Source: Salinibacter altiplanensis
Lineage (GTDB): Bacteria; Bacteroidota; Rhodothermia; Rhodothermales; Salinibacteraceae
NCBI RefSeq assembly: GCF_002894645.1
Contig: NZ_NCQY01000030.1
Coordinates: 466,325 to 530,324 of the forward strand
Reading direction: 5' to 3'
Length of the DNA stretch: 64,000 nt
Part shown: one piece after another, positions 16,850-27,335 of the stretch
How the letters are laid out: the number at the start of each line of letters is the position of its first letter
How positions within the stretch are numbered: the first letter of the stretch is position 1
The notes under the pieces: model-generated
What the model was told of the DNA's origin: nothing
Seen by the model: only the letters and a program-made list of their open reading frames with translations
Databases searched by the model: none
Position numbers and translations under genes: made by a program

Positions 16850-17608
16850 CTAAGCGTCTGGGCGCCCCGTGTCCGAGGGGCCGGGGTCCGGGGCCATCTC
16901 GTCGGTCGTACCCAGAGGATGCAGCGTGCCGTGTTCGAGCCGGAGAATGCGACCGGCCACCTCGGCGAGGGACGGGTCGTGTGAGGCCAACACGAAGGTA
17001 TGGTCCATTTCTTGACTGAGTCGTTCGATCTCGCGATGCAGGGGCTCGGCCGTGCGGGCGTCCAGATTGCCGGTCGGCTCGTCCATGAGCACCAGTGCGG
17101 GCTCGTTCATGAGGGCCCGTGCGATGGCAACCCGCTGCTTCTCCCCTCCCGAAAGCGTGCGGGGCCGGTGGTCGGCACGGTCGGACAGGCCCAGGAGGCC
17201 CAGCAGGTCGCGGGCCCGAGGGGTGGCATCCGCCATGGCCTGATGGTGGATGAGAGACGGCATGGCCACGTTTTCGAGCGCCGTAAACTCCGGAAGCAGG
17301 TGGTGGAACTGAAAGACAAACCCAACCGATCGGTTGCGGAAGGCTGCGAGCTCCTCGTCGTTCTTGGCGAAGACGTCCTTTCCTGCGAACCGGACCGTTC
17401 CGTCGGTAGGGCGGTCCAGCGCCCCCAGCAGATGAAGGAGCGTGGACTTCCCAGTCCCACTTTCCCCCACGATGGCAAGAATTTCGCCCTCGGGCACGGC
17501 CAGATCGAGGCCCTGGAGGACGGTAAGGGGCTCTCCCCCTCCAGTATCGTATTGCTTGAGGAGCGCGTCGACCTGAAGCAGCGGCGTGTCCACGGTGGAG
17601 GAAGACAT
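16850..17608 (-). CDS. lolD: LolD-like ABC transporter ATP-binding protein
   Basis: ATPase subunit of the MacB/LolD class, which in the Lol system powers release of lipoproteins from the inner membrane. The 252-residue protein has Walker [17 protein letters not shown], a Q-loop in [15 protein letters not shown] (characteristic of LolD), signature [15 protein letters not shown] and Walker [13 protein letters not shown] with the H-loop ASHD. ATG at 17608 is preferred to an upstream TTG. No LolC/LolE permease lies next to it, so the exact partner is unknown; a FtsX- or MacB-type permease elsewhere is possible. Confidence 0.85.
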   Translation of the reverse strand: MSSSTVDTPLLQVDALLKQYDTGGGEPLTVLQGLDLAVPEGEILAIVGESGTGKSTLLHLLGALDRPTDGTVRFAGKDVFAKNDEELAAFRNRSVGFVFQFHHLLPEFTALENVAMPSLIHHQAMADATPRARDLLGLLGLSDRADHRPRTLSGGEKQRVAIARALMNEPALVLMDEPTGNLDARTAEPLHREIERLSQEMDHTFVLASHDPSLAEVAGRILRLEHGTLHPLGTTDEMAPDPGPSDTGRPDA

Positions 17609-17701
17609 AAACGACGACAATGGAGGGTGCGTGCGAGCCGTCCGGATCAGACACCGCCCATCCGCCCACGGATGCAGTGAAGGATCCGGGGAGAGATCCT
17701 G

Positions 17702-19078
17702 CTAGTCTCCCCGCTCCAGTCCGTACTTGTTGAGCTTGTTGTAGAGGTGGGATCGCTGGATCCCAATCGTCTCAGCCGTCTGGCTTACGTTCCAGTCGTG
17801 CTCGTGGAGCTTGTGCTGGATAAAGTGCTTCTCAAATTGATCTCGGGCGTCACTGAAGTCGTCGTAGGCCTCAATGAGGTCCTGGGTTGGCCCTTCATCC
17901 GCCCCCGCCCGGACGAACCGGTCGATGTCATCCCCTTCGATGACGGGGTTCTCAGCGAGAATGAGGAGGCGCTCGACGACGTTGTGCAGCTCCCGGACGT
18001 TCCCGCGCCAGTCGTAGCGCTGGAGGCGCTGAATCGCCTCCTCCGAAAAGTCCTTCGGGGGAAGGCCGTTTCGCTGGGCCACCCGCTCGGCGATGTGTCG
18101 CGTTAGCAGCGGGATGTCCTCCCGACGGTTTCGGAGCGGAGGCACGTCAATGAGAATGACGCCAATGCGGTGATACAGGTCCTCTCGAAACTGTCCCGCT
18201 TCGATCTCCTCCATCAGGTCCTTGTTGGTCGCCGCGACCACGCGGACGTCCACCGGAATGGTGTGCTCCCCCCCCACCCGTTCAATTTCGTTTTCCTCTA
18301 GGACGCGAAGCACCTTCGCCTGAGCCGAGAGACTCATGTCTCCAACCTCGTCCAGAAACAATGTCCCCTCGTGGGCCTGCTCAAACTTGCCAATCCGCTG
18401 CTCCGTGGCTCCGGTGAAGGCCCCCTTCTCGTGCCCGAAGAGCTCGCTTTCAATCAGCTCGCTTGGAATGGCCGCGCAGTTCACTTCCACCATCGGCTCG
18501 CCGGCCCGCCCCGACTTGTGATGCATCCATTTGGCCACAAGCTCTTTGCCGGTCCCATTTTCCCCAGACACCAGCACCCGCGCCTCCGTGGGGGCCACGC
18601 GCTGGATTGTGTCTTTGATCTCCTGAATCTCGGCGCTCTCGCCGATGATTGGAGGCAGGTCCCCGGTGCTCTGCTCGGTGATCGCCTGCCGCATCCGACG
18701 GTTCTCGACCTCCAACTGCCCGTGGTCCAGGGCGTTGCGGACAGTCACCAGCAGCCGGTTCAGGTCCGGGGGCTTCTCGATGAAGTCGAAGGCCCCTAGC
18801 TTGGTCGACTCCACGGCCGTTTCGATGGTGCCGTGGCCGCTAATCATAAGAACTGGCACCTCGTAGCCCTCCTCGGCGATCGTTTCGAGAACCTCCATGC
18901 CGTCCATCTTCGGCATCTTCACGTCGAGGATCACCAGGTCGTAGGCGTCCTCCCCGAGGGCCACCAGTGCCTCTTCTCCATCGACCGCTTCTTCAACCCC
19001 AAAGTCCTCATACTCTAAAATCTCGCGGAGCGTCCGCCGGATGCTCGCCTCGTCGTCAACGACCAGAATCGTAGGCAT
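17702..19078 (-). CDS. Sigma-54-dependent response regulator, NtrC/NtrX type
   Basis: A 458-residue transcription activator with three domains. The receiver (1-120) has the phospho-acceptor Asp in LVILDVKMPKMDG. The AAA+ domain (about 140-380) has Walker A SGENGTGKELVAKW, the sigma-54 contact loop GAFTGA and Walker B GTLFLDEVGDMS. The Fis-type helix-turn-helix is at the end (VSQTAETIGIQRSHLYNKLN). The C-terminal helices resemble NtrX. The matching sensor kinase is not adjacent; the small DHp protein at 14678-14935 is the only phosphoacceptor-like protein nearby. It activates sigma-54 promoters, none of which I could assign with confidence here. Confidence 0.92.
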   Translation of the reverse strand: MPTILVVDDEASIRRTLREILEYEDFGVEEAVDGEEALVALGEDAYDLVILDVKMPKMDGMEVLETIAEEGYEVPVLMISGHGTIETAVESTKLGAFDFIEKPPDLNRLLVTVRNALDHGQLEVENRRMRQAITEQSTGDLPPIIGESAEIQEIKDTIQRVAPTEARVLVSGENGTGKELVAKWMHHKSGRAGEPMVEVNCAAIPSELIESELFGHEKGAFTGATEQRIGKFEQAHEGTLFLDEVGDMSLSAQAKVLRVLEENEIERVGGEHTIPVDVRVVAATNKDLMEEIEAGQFREDLYHRIGVILIDVPPLRNRREDIPLLTRHIAERVAQRNGLPPKDFSEEAIQRLQRYDWRGNVRELHNVVERLLILAENPVIEGDDIDRFVRAGADEGPTQDLIEAYDDFSDARDQFEKHFIQHKLHEHDWNVSQTAETIGIQRSHLYNKLNKYGLERGD

Positions 19079-19189
19079 GCCGGGAAATACACTCGTCTAC
19101 AGAACGCGCAGGTGACCACAGGGGCTGGGACGGTCGCAGGAATGCGTCTGCCCCGACCGCCAGTCCCTTCGTGCCGCCCCCCAAGAGAC

Positions 19190-19906
19190 CTACGACGAGG
19201 ATGTGCTGCCCCGGCGCACCTTGGCGCGGGACAAGTACTGTTCGGCGGTGCGGACCTGGTCGGCGTCCGGATACTCATCCTGAATCTTCTCGTACATCCC
19301 CACGGCCGCTTCGTACTGACCGGCCTCTTCGTAGGCCTGGCCCGCACGGAGCAGGTACCGGGGGGCCGTCAACTCATTCTGGTACTGCGAAGCGGCCTGT
19401 TCGTAGAGACTGGCCGCCCGTTCGAAGGCACCCTGGGTTTCCTGAATGGCTGCCTGCGCCGCGTACGCACTGGCCCCGATAAAGTCTTGATCCTTTTCAA
19501 ACCGCTGATAATGGGCTAGGGCCCGGTCGTACTCCTCACGCTGGTACAGGGCGTTGGCGGCGTAGAAGGTGGCAAGATTCCCCGCGCTGGTGCCGCCGTA
19601 GTCGTCCGCAATCGTGAGGAGCCCTGCCCGGTCCCCCGTCCCGTCGAGGGCCTGCTGGTAGTTGCCCTGCTCGTACACCGGAAGAATCTGACCGAGCTGC
19701 TGATTGGCCGCCTCGGCCTGCTGCTGATAATAGTAGATGTACCCCGGGATGGCCAAGATCAATACCAGGAGCGCCACCCCGAGTCCCTGCGCGAACCGTT
19801 TGTACTCATCATAGAATAAAAGAGTCCGCGCGTAGAGATCGACAAGGATGTTTTGCCGGAGCTCTTGTCGGCGCGATGTCTTTTCGGGCGTTTTGAGGGC
19901 AGCCAT
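19190..19906 (-). CDS. Membrane-anchored tetratricopeptide repeat protein
   Basis: A 238-residue protein with a short cytoplasmic basic N-terminus, one membrane helix (GVALLVLILAIPGYIYYYQQ, about residues 45-64) and a C-terminal TPR region with at least three repeats (motifs NALYQREEYDRALAHY, FERAASLYEQAASQY, GQYEAAVGMYEKIQDEYP). This layout resembles YfgM and other inner-membrane TPR chaperone-like proteins with a periplasmic repeat domain. ATG at 19906 starts MAALKTPEK. It is the first gene of the minus-strand run leading to the NtrC-type regulator, 111 bp away. Its partner is unknown. Confidence 0.8.
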   Translation of the reverse strand: MAALKTPEKTSRRQELRQNILVDLYARTLLFYDEYKRFAQGLGVALLVLILAIPGYIYYYQQQAEAANQQLGQILPVYEQGNYQQALDGTGDRAGLLTIADDYGGTSAGNLATFYAANALYQREEYDRALAHYQRFEKDQDFIGASAYAAQAAIQETQGAFERAASLYEQAASQYQNELTAPRYLLRAGQAYEEAGQYEAAVGMYEKIQDEYPDADQVRTAEQYLSRAKVRRGSTSSS

Positions 19907-21258
<1,352 letters not shown>

Positions 21259-21351
21259 TCGCCCCCCTCGCAGTTGTCCCGTGCCCTCGACGGTGGGCCT
21301 CGCGGGGCGGCGCGAACAGTCGCTCGTTCTGTCGCTCAACTTCCCCGTTCC

Positions 21352-22548
21352 ATGCACAAGCTAACCCTCGACGATGTCGACGTTCACGGCCAACGCGTTC
21401 TCATCCGTGTTGACTTCAACGTTCCGCTCAACACCTCCGAGGACGGACGCCCCTGTGTAGGGGACGACACCCGCATCCGCGCGGCCCTCCCCACCATTCG
21501 CCACGTCCTCGACCACAGCGGGAAGGCCATCCTCGTGAGCCACCTGGGCCGTCCGGGCGGACAGCCCGATCCGGACCTGAGCCTCGCCTGCGTTGCGGAT
21601 CACCTGGGCACGCTCATCGAGGAGCGGGTGCGCTTCTCCAGCAACACGGTGGGAGAGACCGTCGAGGAAGTGATCAACGGCATGAGTGACGGAAGTGTGA
21701 TTTTGCTGGAGAACACGCGCTTCGACTCCGGCGAGAAGACCAACGATACGGCCTTCTCGAAGGCCCTGGCGAGCCTGGCCGACGTGTACGTCAACGATGC
21801 CTTCGGCGCGGCCCACCGGGCGCACGCCTCCACCGCCGGGGTGGCCGAGTTCATGGACGTGGCGGCCCTCGGGCGCCTGATGGAGGACGAGATCGAGGCC
21901 CTGGCGCGCATCCGCGACACCCCGGCGCATCCCATGGTCGCCATTCTCGGCGGCTCCAAGGTCTCCGACAAGCTCGGAACGATCCGGGCACTCTCGGAGA
22001 CGGCGGACCACCTACTCATCGGAGGGGCCATGAGCTACACCTTCCTCAAGATGCTCGGGCACGAGGTGGGCGCCTCGCGCGTGGAGGCCGACCGGTTGGA
22101 CACCGCCGAGGAGCTGTACAAACAGGCCGAAGGCACCATCGCTCTTCCTACAGACCACGTCGTGGCCGAGGCACCGGAGGCCGAGGCCGAAGCCCTCGTC
22201 GTAGAGGACGACATCCCGGAGGGGCTCATGGGACTCGACATTGGGCCGGCGACCGTCGACGCGTACCGCGCCCGCATCCTCGACGCGGCCACAGTGGTCT
22301 GGAACGGCCCCATGGGCGTGTTTGAGGTGGATCAGTTCGCGGACGGCACGACCGCAGTTGCGGAGGCCCTGGCCGACGCCTCGGACGACGGCGCTTTTTC
22401 GGTGGTGGGGGGCGGCGATTCAGTGTCGGCCCTCACCCAGTCCGGGTGTGCCGACCGCATCCGCCACGTCTCCACCGGCGGCGGCGCCTTGCTTGCGTTT
22501 TTTGAGGGGGCCTCCCTTCCCGGCGTTGAGGCGCTCACGGATGCTTGA
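21352..22548 (+). CDS. pgk: Phosphoglycerate kinase
   Basis: Transfers phosphate from 1,3-bisphosphoglycerate to ADP in glycolysis. The 398-residue protein has the N-terminal substrate site VLIRVDFNVPL, HLGRPGG, the basic patch region and the C-terminal nucleotide site GGGDSVSAL. ATG at 21352 (MHKLTLDD) is chosen because the family starts here; an upstream in-frame start adds 26 unrelated residues. It follows gap and uses its product. Confidence 0.96.
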   Translation: MHKLTLDDVDVHGQRVLIRVDFNVPLNTSEDGRPCVGDDTRIRAALPTIRHVLDHSGKAILVSHLGRPGGQPDPDLSLACVADHLGTLIEERVRFSSNTVGETVEEVINGMSDGSVILLENTRFDSGEKTNDTAFSKALASLADVYVNDAFGAAHRAHASTAGVAEFMDVAALGRLMEDEIEALARIRDTPAHPMVAILGGSKVSDKLGTIRALSETADHLLIGGAMSYTFLKMLGHEVGASRVEADRLDTAEELYKQAEGTIALPTDHVVAEAPEAEAEALVVEDDIPEGLMGLDIGPATVDAYRARILDAATVVWNGPMGVFEVDQFADGTTAVAEALADASDDGAFSVVGGGDSVSALTQSGCADRIRHVSTGGGALLAFFEGASLPGVEALTDA

Positions 22549-22982
22549 CGTGCCCCCCCACACTCCCGCGGTCGCCGCACCGTCGACACAGGCTCTCGAC
22601 GTTCTGCCCCCTCGTGAAAGACTCTCCCCAGTCCGACGGAACCCCGGTGGGCCTGAGACACCGGCCTCCAAGCATCGTGTACCGTTCAGCGATAGATCCT
22701 GAATGCCAGTGTGCCCGTGGGCTTCAGCCACAGTTGCACGGTTGGGTCCTGGGGATCGGCACGTCTAAGAATCCAAGAACAGGCGAACAGCCCGCGGCGG
22801 CGCGAGAGTGACGACGGGATCGCAACGCGGGCTTTCAAGAAGAGGCGGTCCTGGCTCCAGCCCCGCAGCGCATGACACGCGCGACCCGGAGCGAGACGCC
22901 GCCTTCCGCCTTCGACCCCGGTTATATTTATCCTTCGAACCCTCCTGTGTCTTCGGAGCCCGCAGAACACCGTCCCCCAGCC
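22549..22982. other. Gene-free stretch between pgk and the ABC exporter
   Basis: No convincing gene in 434 bp. An AT-rich TTATATTTAT at 22922-22930, about 55 bp before the ABC ATPase start, stands out in this GC-rich sequence and is a candidate -10 region for the exporter genes. No clear -35 element or terminator is visible. Confidence 0.4.
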
Positions 22983-23924
22983 ATGCCTGCCCTCTCCGTC
23001 TCGTCGCTGTCGAAGACCTACCGCACAGGCCTGCTTCGGCGCTCGACGGTGCAGGCGCTGACCGGCGTCTCGCTGACGGTGGAGGAGGGCGCCATTTTCG
23101 GCCTCCTGGGCCCCAATGGCGCGGGCAAGACGACCCTCATGAAAATCCTACTCGGGCTCGTTCACCCCTCCGGCGGCACGGCCCGCCTCTTCGGACAACC
23201 CGCCGGCACCCCGGCCGCCCGCCACCGGATCGGGTTCGTTCCCGAAAACCATCGCTTTCCGGGCTTCTTTACGGCCACCCAGACCCTGCACGCCTACGGC
23301 CGCCTGGCCGACGTGTCCACAGCCGCGCGAAATCGACGCATCCCGCAGCTGCTGGACCGCCTGGCCCTCGATGGACGGGGGGACACAAAAGTCAAGACGT
23401 TCTCGAAGGGAATGCTCCAGCGGCTCGGGTTGGCCCAGGCCCTCCTCAACGAGCCCGACCTCTTGTTTCTCGACGAGCCGACCGGCGGCGTCGACCCGGT
23501 GGGGCGCCGTGCCATTCGGGACATCGTGCTGGACCTGCGGGACGAAGGCAAGACCATCTTCCTCAACTCTCATCTCCTCTCTGAGGTCGAAAAGGTCTGT
23601 ACGCAGATCGCCATTCTGCGAGACGGCACGCTGGTCCGGCAGGGAAGCGTCGAAGAACTGACCGCCGTGGACCGGGTGTACGACCTCCTCGCCACTCCCA
23701 TCCCGGACGCGCTCTTAAACGCGGAGCTTCCCCTGTCCCCGGCGCCCGATGGCTCGGCCCCCGACTCAGAACTCCACCAGTATCGGGTCCGTGCCGACGA
23801 TCGGGCTACGCTCAACACCGTCGTGGACCGGCTCCGCGATGCCGACGTGGACATTGAGTCCATCACTCCGCTCCGGCAGTCCCTCGAAGACTATTTCATT
23901 GACGTGGTCGATGCCCCAGCCTAA
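22983..23924 (+). CDS. ABC-2 type transporter, ATP-binding subunit
   Basis: Nucleotide-binding subunit of an ABC-2 exporter. The 313-residue protein has Walker A LLGPNGAGKTTLMKILLGL, the signature FSKGMLQRLGLAQALL, Walker B DLLFLDEPTGGVDP and the H-loop NSHLLSE. A C-terminal extension of about 80 residues (from TAVDRVYDLL) is typical of CcmA/NatA-like subunits. ATG at 22983 (MPALSVSS) is preferred, as the upstream in-frame part is low in similarity and rich in proline. It is followed after 5 bp by its permease. The transported substrate cannot be read from sequence. Confidence 0.9.
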   Translation: MPALSVSSLSKTYRTGLLRRSTVQALTGVSLTVEEGAIFGLLGPNGAGKTTLMKILLGLVHPSGGTARLFGQPAGTPAARHRIGFVPENHRFPGFFTATQTLHAYGRLADVSTAARNRRIPQLLDRLALDGRGDTKVKTFSKGMLQRLGLAQALLNEPDLLFLDEPTGGVDPVGRRAIRDIVLDLRDEGKTIFLNSHLLSEVEKVCTQIAILRDGTLVRQGSVEELTAVDRVYDLLATPIPDALLNAELPLSPAPDGSAPDSELHQYRVRADDRATLNTVVDRLRDADVDIESITPLRQSLEDYFIDVVDAPA

Positions 23925-23929
23925 CCGCC

Positions 23930-24778
23930 ATGCGCCCCCTACTCGGTCTTGTGTTGATTACGTTTCGGGAGCTCTGGGCGCGGAAGATCGTGCTGGGGCT
24001 GTTTATCGTCAGCTCCCTGGTGCTGCTGGCGGTTGCCTTCGCCCTGAACCTGGACGTGGTGGAAGGGTCGCTCGCCGGCATCCGCCTCTTCGGCCAGGAG
24101 GCCGCGCCCGAAGACCTGGGCGGGGAAGACGCAGCCCCGCTTACGCTCTCCCGCGTGGTGATCGCGGTGGAGTCCGTTGTGGCCGGGGTGGCGTACTGGA
24201 TCGGCATTTTGCTGGCCCTCTTTGCCTCCGCCTCCCTGTTTCCCGACCTGCAATCGGAGGGGCGCGCAGAGCTGTTGCTGTCCAAGCCCATCGGCCGCGT
24301 CCGTGTCCTGTTCGGGCACATGCTGGGGGTCTGGAGCGCCATTGGGCTCCTGGCAACGTATCTCCTGGGCGGCGTCTGGGGGATCATGTCCCTCAAAACG
24401 GGGGTGTGGAACCCACGGTTTCTGCTCTCCCTTCTCCTGGTGGTGGGCATGTTTGCGGTGATGTACGCGGCCGTCATGCTAATGGGGGTCTGGACCGAAA
24501 GCACGGCCCTGGGCCTCATCGTGTCCTACGGCCTCATCTTCGTCTCGATGGTGCTGGCCGCCGCCGATCAGATCGGACCGACCCTTGGACCGCTCACGAG
24601 CCCGGTCTTCTGGGGCCTGTACCACACCCTCCCCAACTTCACAGAGGTCACCAAGATTGTCTCCGTCCTGGCCGAGGGAGAGGCCGTGGACTCCTGGTAT
24701 CCACTCGTCTCGTCTCTCCTCTTCGGCGGGGCCACCTACGGGGTCGCGGGCTACTGGTTCGTCCAGCGGGACTTTTGA
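23930..24778 (+). CDS. ABC-2 type transporter, permease subunit (NosY-like)
   Basis: Membrane subunit paired with the ATPase just upstream (5 bp gap). The 282-residue protein has six predicted helices: about residues 20-40, 80-105, 125-150, 160-185, 188-210 and 255-275. Between helices 2 and 3 it has a LLSKPIGRVRVLFGH segment, the cytoplasmic motif of ABC-2/NosY permeases. An extracellular loop follows helix 1. The pair forms a likely exporter of unknown substrate; NosY-type permeases also serve in gliding (GldF-like) and copper maturation, so these remain open. Confidence 0.85.
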   Translation: MRPLLGLVLITFRELWARKIVLGLFIVSSLVLLAVAFALNLDVVEGSLAGIRLFGQEAAPEDLGGEDAAPLTLSRVVIAVESVVAGVAYWIGILLALFASASLFPDLQSEGRAELLLSKPIGRVRVLFGHMLGVWSAIGLLATYLLGGVWGIMSLKTGVWNPRFLLSLLLVVGMFAVMYAAVMLMGVWTESTALGLIVSYGLIFVSMVLAAADQIGPTLGPLTSPVFWGLYHTLPNFTEVTKIVSVLAEGEAVDSWYPLVSSLLFGGATYGVAGYWFVQRDF

Positions 24779-24875
24779 CCGTGGGAACAGTGCGCCCCCA
24801 GACGTGGACTTCCCCCGCTGCCGTCCCTACTTTTGAATCTCGCGCCTGTCGCCCAACTGTGGTCCCCCCGTGTCC

Positions 24876-25769
24876 ATGATCTACCGAACGCCCGATGCCC
24901 TCGACTTCCGGCTGGATGAGATCCCGTCGCTCCCGCGTCCGCGGCGGGTCGTCCTCACAACGCCCACGCACTTCGACGTCGAGTACGTGATCAATCCACA
25001 CATGTCGGAGAACATGGGCAGCGTCAACAAAGACGTCGCGTGGCAACAGTGGAAGGCCGTCCGTGCCACCTACGCGGCCCTCGACTGCGCGCCCGTCGTG
25101 GCAAACGGCCGGTCCGGGCTGCCCGACATGGTCTTCTGCGCGAATCAGACCCTCCCCTTCTACGATCCCGACACCGAGACGAGGGGCGTGGTGCTTAGCC
25201 GCATGCACAGCGAGCACCGGACGGACGAAGTGCCGTACTACGCCCAGCTGTTCGAGGAGGCAGGCTACGTCGTCGAGTCCCTGCCCGATGCCCTCAACGC
25301 CGACTTCGAAGGGATGGGCGATGCCCTCTGGCACCCGGGCCGTCGTCTCTTGTGGGGAGGATATGGCTACCGAACAAGCATTGAGGCGTACGAGGCGCTC
25401 GGCGAATTGCTTGACGTCCCCATCGTCGCCCTTCGCCTCGTCGACCCGGACTACTACCACCTCGACACCTGCCTGTGCCCCCTGGACGCCCAGCACGCCC
25501 TCCTAGCCCCGGAGGCCTTCGACGAGACCGGCCGAGCCCTCATCGACGCCCTCTTCGACACCGTCATTGACGTCCCGGATCACGAGGCCCGACACCAGTT
25601 TGCCTGCAACGCCCACTGTCCCGACGGCCACCACGTCCTTCTCCAGGAAGGCTGTGAGGGGACCAACGACCAACTGCGAGCCCACGACTTCGTCCCGGTG
25701 GAGCTCGACACCAGCGAATTCATGAAGTCTGGCGGGTCGGTATTCTGCATGAAACAGATGGTCTGGTAA
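24876..25769 (+). CDS. Amidinotransferase/dimethylarginine dimethylaminohydrolase family protein
   Basis: Guanidine-modifying enzyme of the pentein fold (DDAH, arginine deiminase, amidinotransferase). The 297-residue protein has the substrate loop LPDMVFCANQT, the catalytic acidic region ADFEGMGDALWH, the histidine region YYHLDTCLCPL and the C-terminal nucleophile cysteine in SGGSVFCMKQMVW. All three expected catalytic positions are present. Family members hydrolyse dimethylarginine or arginine/ornithine derivatives; the exact substrate is not clear. ATG at 24876 is used; a GTG two codons upstream is also possible. It follows the ABC genes but no functional link is evident. Confidence 0.85.
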   Translation: MIYRTPDALDFRLDEIPSLPRPRRVVLTTPTHFDVEYVINPHMSENMGSVNKDVAWQQWKAVRATYAALDCAPVVANGRSGLPDMVFCANQTLPFYDPDTETRGVVLSRMHSEHRTDEVPYYAQLFEEAGYVVESLPDALNADFEGMGDALWHPGRRLLWGGYGYRTSIEAYEALGELLDVPIVALRLVDPDYYHLDTCLCPLDAQHALLAPEAFDETGRALIDALFDTVIDVPDHEARHQFACNAHCPDGHHVLLQEGCEGTNDQLRAHDFVPVELDTSEFMKSGGSVFCMKQMVW

Positions 25770-25891
25770 CCCCACGTAGGAGCGGGGGACTCTGGGCATT
25801 GTAATGTGCGGAAAGCCCCCCGAGACACATAGGGCCTACATGTCTCACTGCCCCCAACGCTCCTCCCTCACAATCCCTGCCCCACTACGGA

Positions 25892-26584
25892 GTGACTACC
25901 CCGCGGCTCGTTTCGATCATCATTCCGACCCTGAACGAAGAAGGGACGATCGCCGGTACGCTGCGCCGGGTCCATCAGCAAGAGGCTCCTGTTGAAATTC
26001 TCGTGGCGGACGGGGGATCAACCGACAATACCCGATCCGTCGCCCGGGCACACGGCGCAACCGTCCTGAAGGCCCCGCGTGGCCGGGCTACACAAATGAA
26101 CCACGGGGCGACCCACAGTGCCGGCCGCCTCCTCCTTTTCCTTCACGCCGACACTCAGCTTCCCCCCGATGGGGTGTCCCTCATTCGACAGTCCCTGTCT
26201 CCTCCGGATGCGACCGCCGGTACGTTTCGTCTCCGATTCGACGACCCGACCCCCCTACTTCGCTTCTACGCATGGTGTACCGGGTGGCCGTGGATTCGTC
26301 TCTGCTTCGGCGACCGCGGCCAGTTCGTGGAGCGGTCGGCGTTTGAATCCGTGGGCGGCTTTCCAGACTGGCCCCTTTTCGAAGACCTGGAGCTGGCGGC
26401 TCGGCTCCAGAAACACGGGGGGTTTCGCTTCCTGAATGCATCTGTCAAAACGTCGGCCCGACGGTTTCGGCGCCACGGCCCCCTCCGCCAGCAGCTCCTC
26501 AATCTGTATCTATGGACCCACTACCTGTGGGGCACCGACCCTGACCAACTGGCGTCTCTGTACCCCGCCCACACCGACGACTAG
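25892..26584 (+). CDS. Family 2 glycosyltransferase (TIGR04283-like)
   Basis: GT-A fold glycosyltransferase of the small 230-residue type often labelled transferase 2, rSAM/selenodomain-associated. It has the nucleotide-sugar motif SIIIPTLNEEGTIAGTL, the DGGSTDNT and LLFLHADTQLP (DxD-like) motifs, a FGDRGQFVERSAFESVGG segment and the acceptor region PLFEDLELAARL. There is no membrane segment. GTG at 25892 is the likely start. The sugar and acceptor are unknown. Confidence 0.85.
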   Translation: MTTPRLVSIIIPTLNEEGTIAGTLRRVHQQEAPVEILVADGGSTDNTRSVARAHGATVLKAPRGRATQMNHGATHSAGRLLLFLHADTQLPPDGVSLIRQSLSPPDATAGTFRLRFDDPTPLLRFYAWCTGWPWIRLCFGDRGQFVERSAFESVGGFPDWPLFEDLELAARLQKHGGFRFLNASVKTSARRFRRHGPLRQQLLNLYLWTHYLWGTDPDQLASLYPAHTDD

Positions 26585-26921
26585 CAGTCTGTTCTGATTT
26601 TGGGTCGGGTCGCGAAAGTGAGGATCGGCGGCGCGAGAACCGCCCCGTACCCGAAGCCGGCAGCGGTGTGCCCTGCGCAACAGCAAGGAAGAGCGGCCGC
26701 GCGCCACCGGCCGAGCAACGGAACGACTCGCAACCCGCGCGGAGCGCCCCGCACAAGGCAAAAAAGGCTCCCCAAGGTGCCCGGGAGACAAACTCAACTA
26801 GACGTGAGGCCCGGTCCCCATCCATCGCCCTGTACGTTTTGTGAAGAATACAAGAACTGCCTTGCACCGGTACGACTTGTGTAGTACTAATTAAGTAGTA
26901 ATAAGACCAACGACTCCCCCC
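26585..26921. other. Gene-free stretch before blaI
   Basis: No supported gene in 337 bp; a 94-codon plus-strand frame here has no recognisable content and a composition typical of noncoding GC-rich sequence. The last 60 bp are AT-rich and carry the TACTA-N6-TAGTA dyad, with TTGCAC (26862-26867) 17 bp before it as a weak -35 candidate. Confidence 0.5.
26885..26900. promoter_or_regulatory. Candidate BlaI-type operator
   Basis: TACTA-N6-TAGTA is a perfect 5 bp inverted repeat with the arm sequence and spacing typical of BlaI/MecI operators. It lies 22 bp before the blaI start codon and inside the most AT-rich part of the promoter region, so binding would block transcription. An extra TAGTA overlaps on the left (26882-26886). 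Confidence 0.6.
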
Positions 26922-27335
26922 ATGCAGCACAAATCCCTCACTCATCTTGGCGAAACAGAAATGGAGGTTCTCCACCACGTGTGGGATCTCGGCGAGGCGA
27001 CCGTGGCCGACGTGCGTGAACGCATCCTGCACGACCGGGATGTGGCGTACACAACGGTCATGACTGTACTGAAGAAGCTGTCCGAAAAAGGCTATCTCGA
27101 CTATTACAAGGAGGGGCGGTCCTATGTCTATCAGCCCGCGGAGGAGCCGGACGCGGTGCAGCACAGTCTCCTGCAACGGCTGATGGAAAAAGTCTTCCGG
27201 GGGTCCCCCACAGCACTCGTACAGACGCTGGTGCAGCGCGAGAACCTGTCCGACGACGAGCGGAAGGAGCTGAAGGCCCTCATCGACGCCCTCGACGCAC
27301 AAGACTCCGAGACCGATGATACAAGTGGTTCCTGA
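26922..27335 (+). CDS. blaI: BlaI/MecI/CopY-family transcriptional repressor
   Basis: A 137-residue winged-helix repressor. The DNA-binding domain spans residues 5-75 (LGETEMEVLHHVWDLGEATV, then YTTVMTVLKKLSEKGYLDYY), and a C-terminal dimerisation helix region follows. In this family, derepression follows proteolysis set off by a BlaR1-type membrane peptidase, which is exactly the next gene, overlapping by 20 bp. A matching TACTA-N6-TAGTA dyad lies just upstream, suggesting autoregulation. No beta-lactamase gene is nearby, so the inducer is probably not a beta-lactam. Confidence 0.9.
   Translation: MQHKSLTHLGETEMEVLHHVWDLGEATVADVRERILHDRDVAYTTVMTVLKKLSEKGYLDYYKEGRSYVYQPAEEPDAVQHSLLQRLMEKVFRGSPTALVQTLVQRENLSDDERKELKALIDALDAQDSETDDTSGS

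Noticed and set aside
26600-26884. 94-codon plus-strand frame before blaI
   Set aside because: No recognisable content, proline/arginine-rich composition like noncoding GC-rich sequence, and it runs into the operator region.
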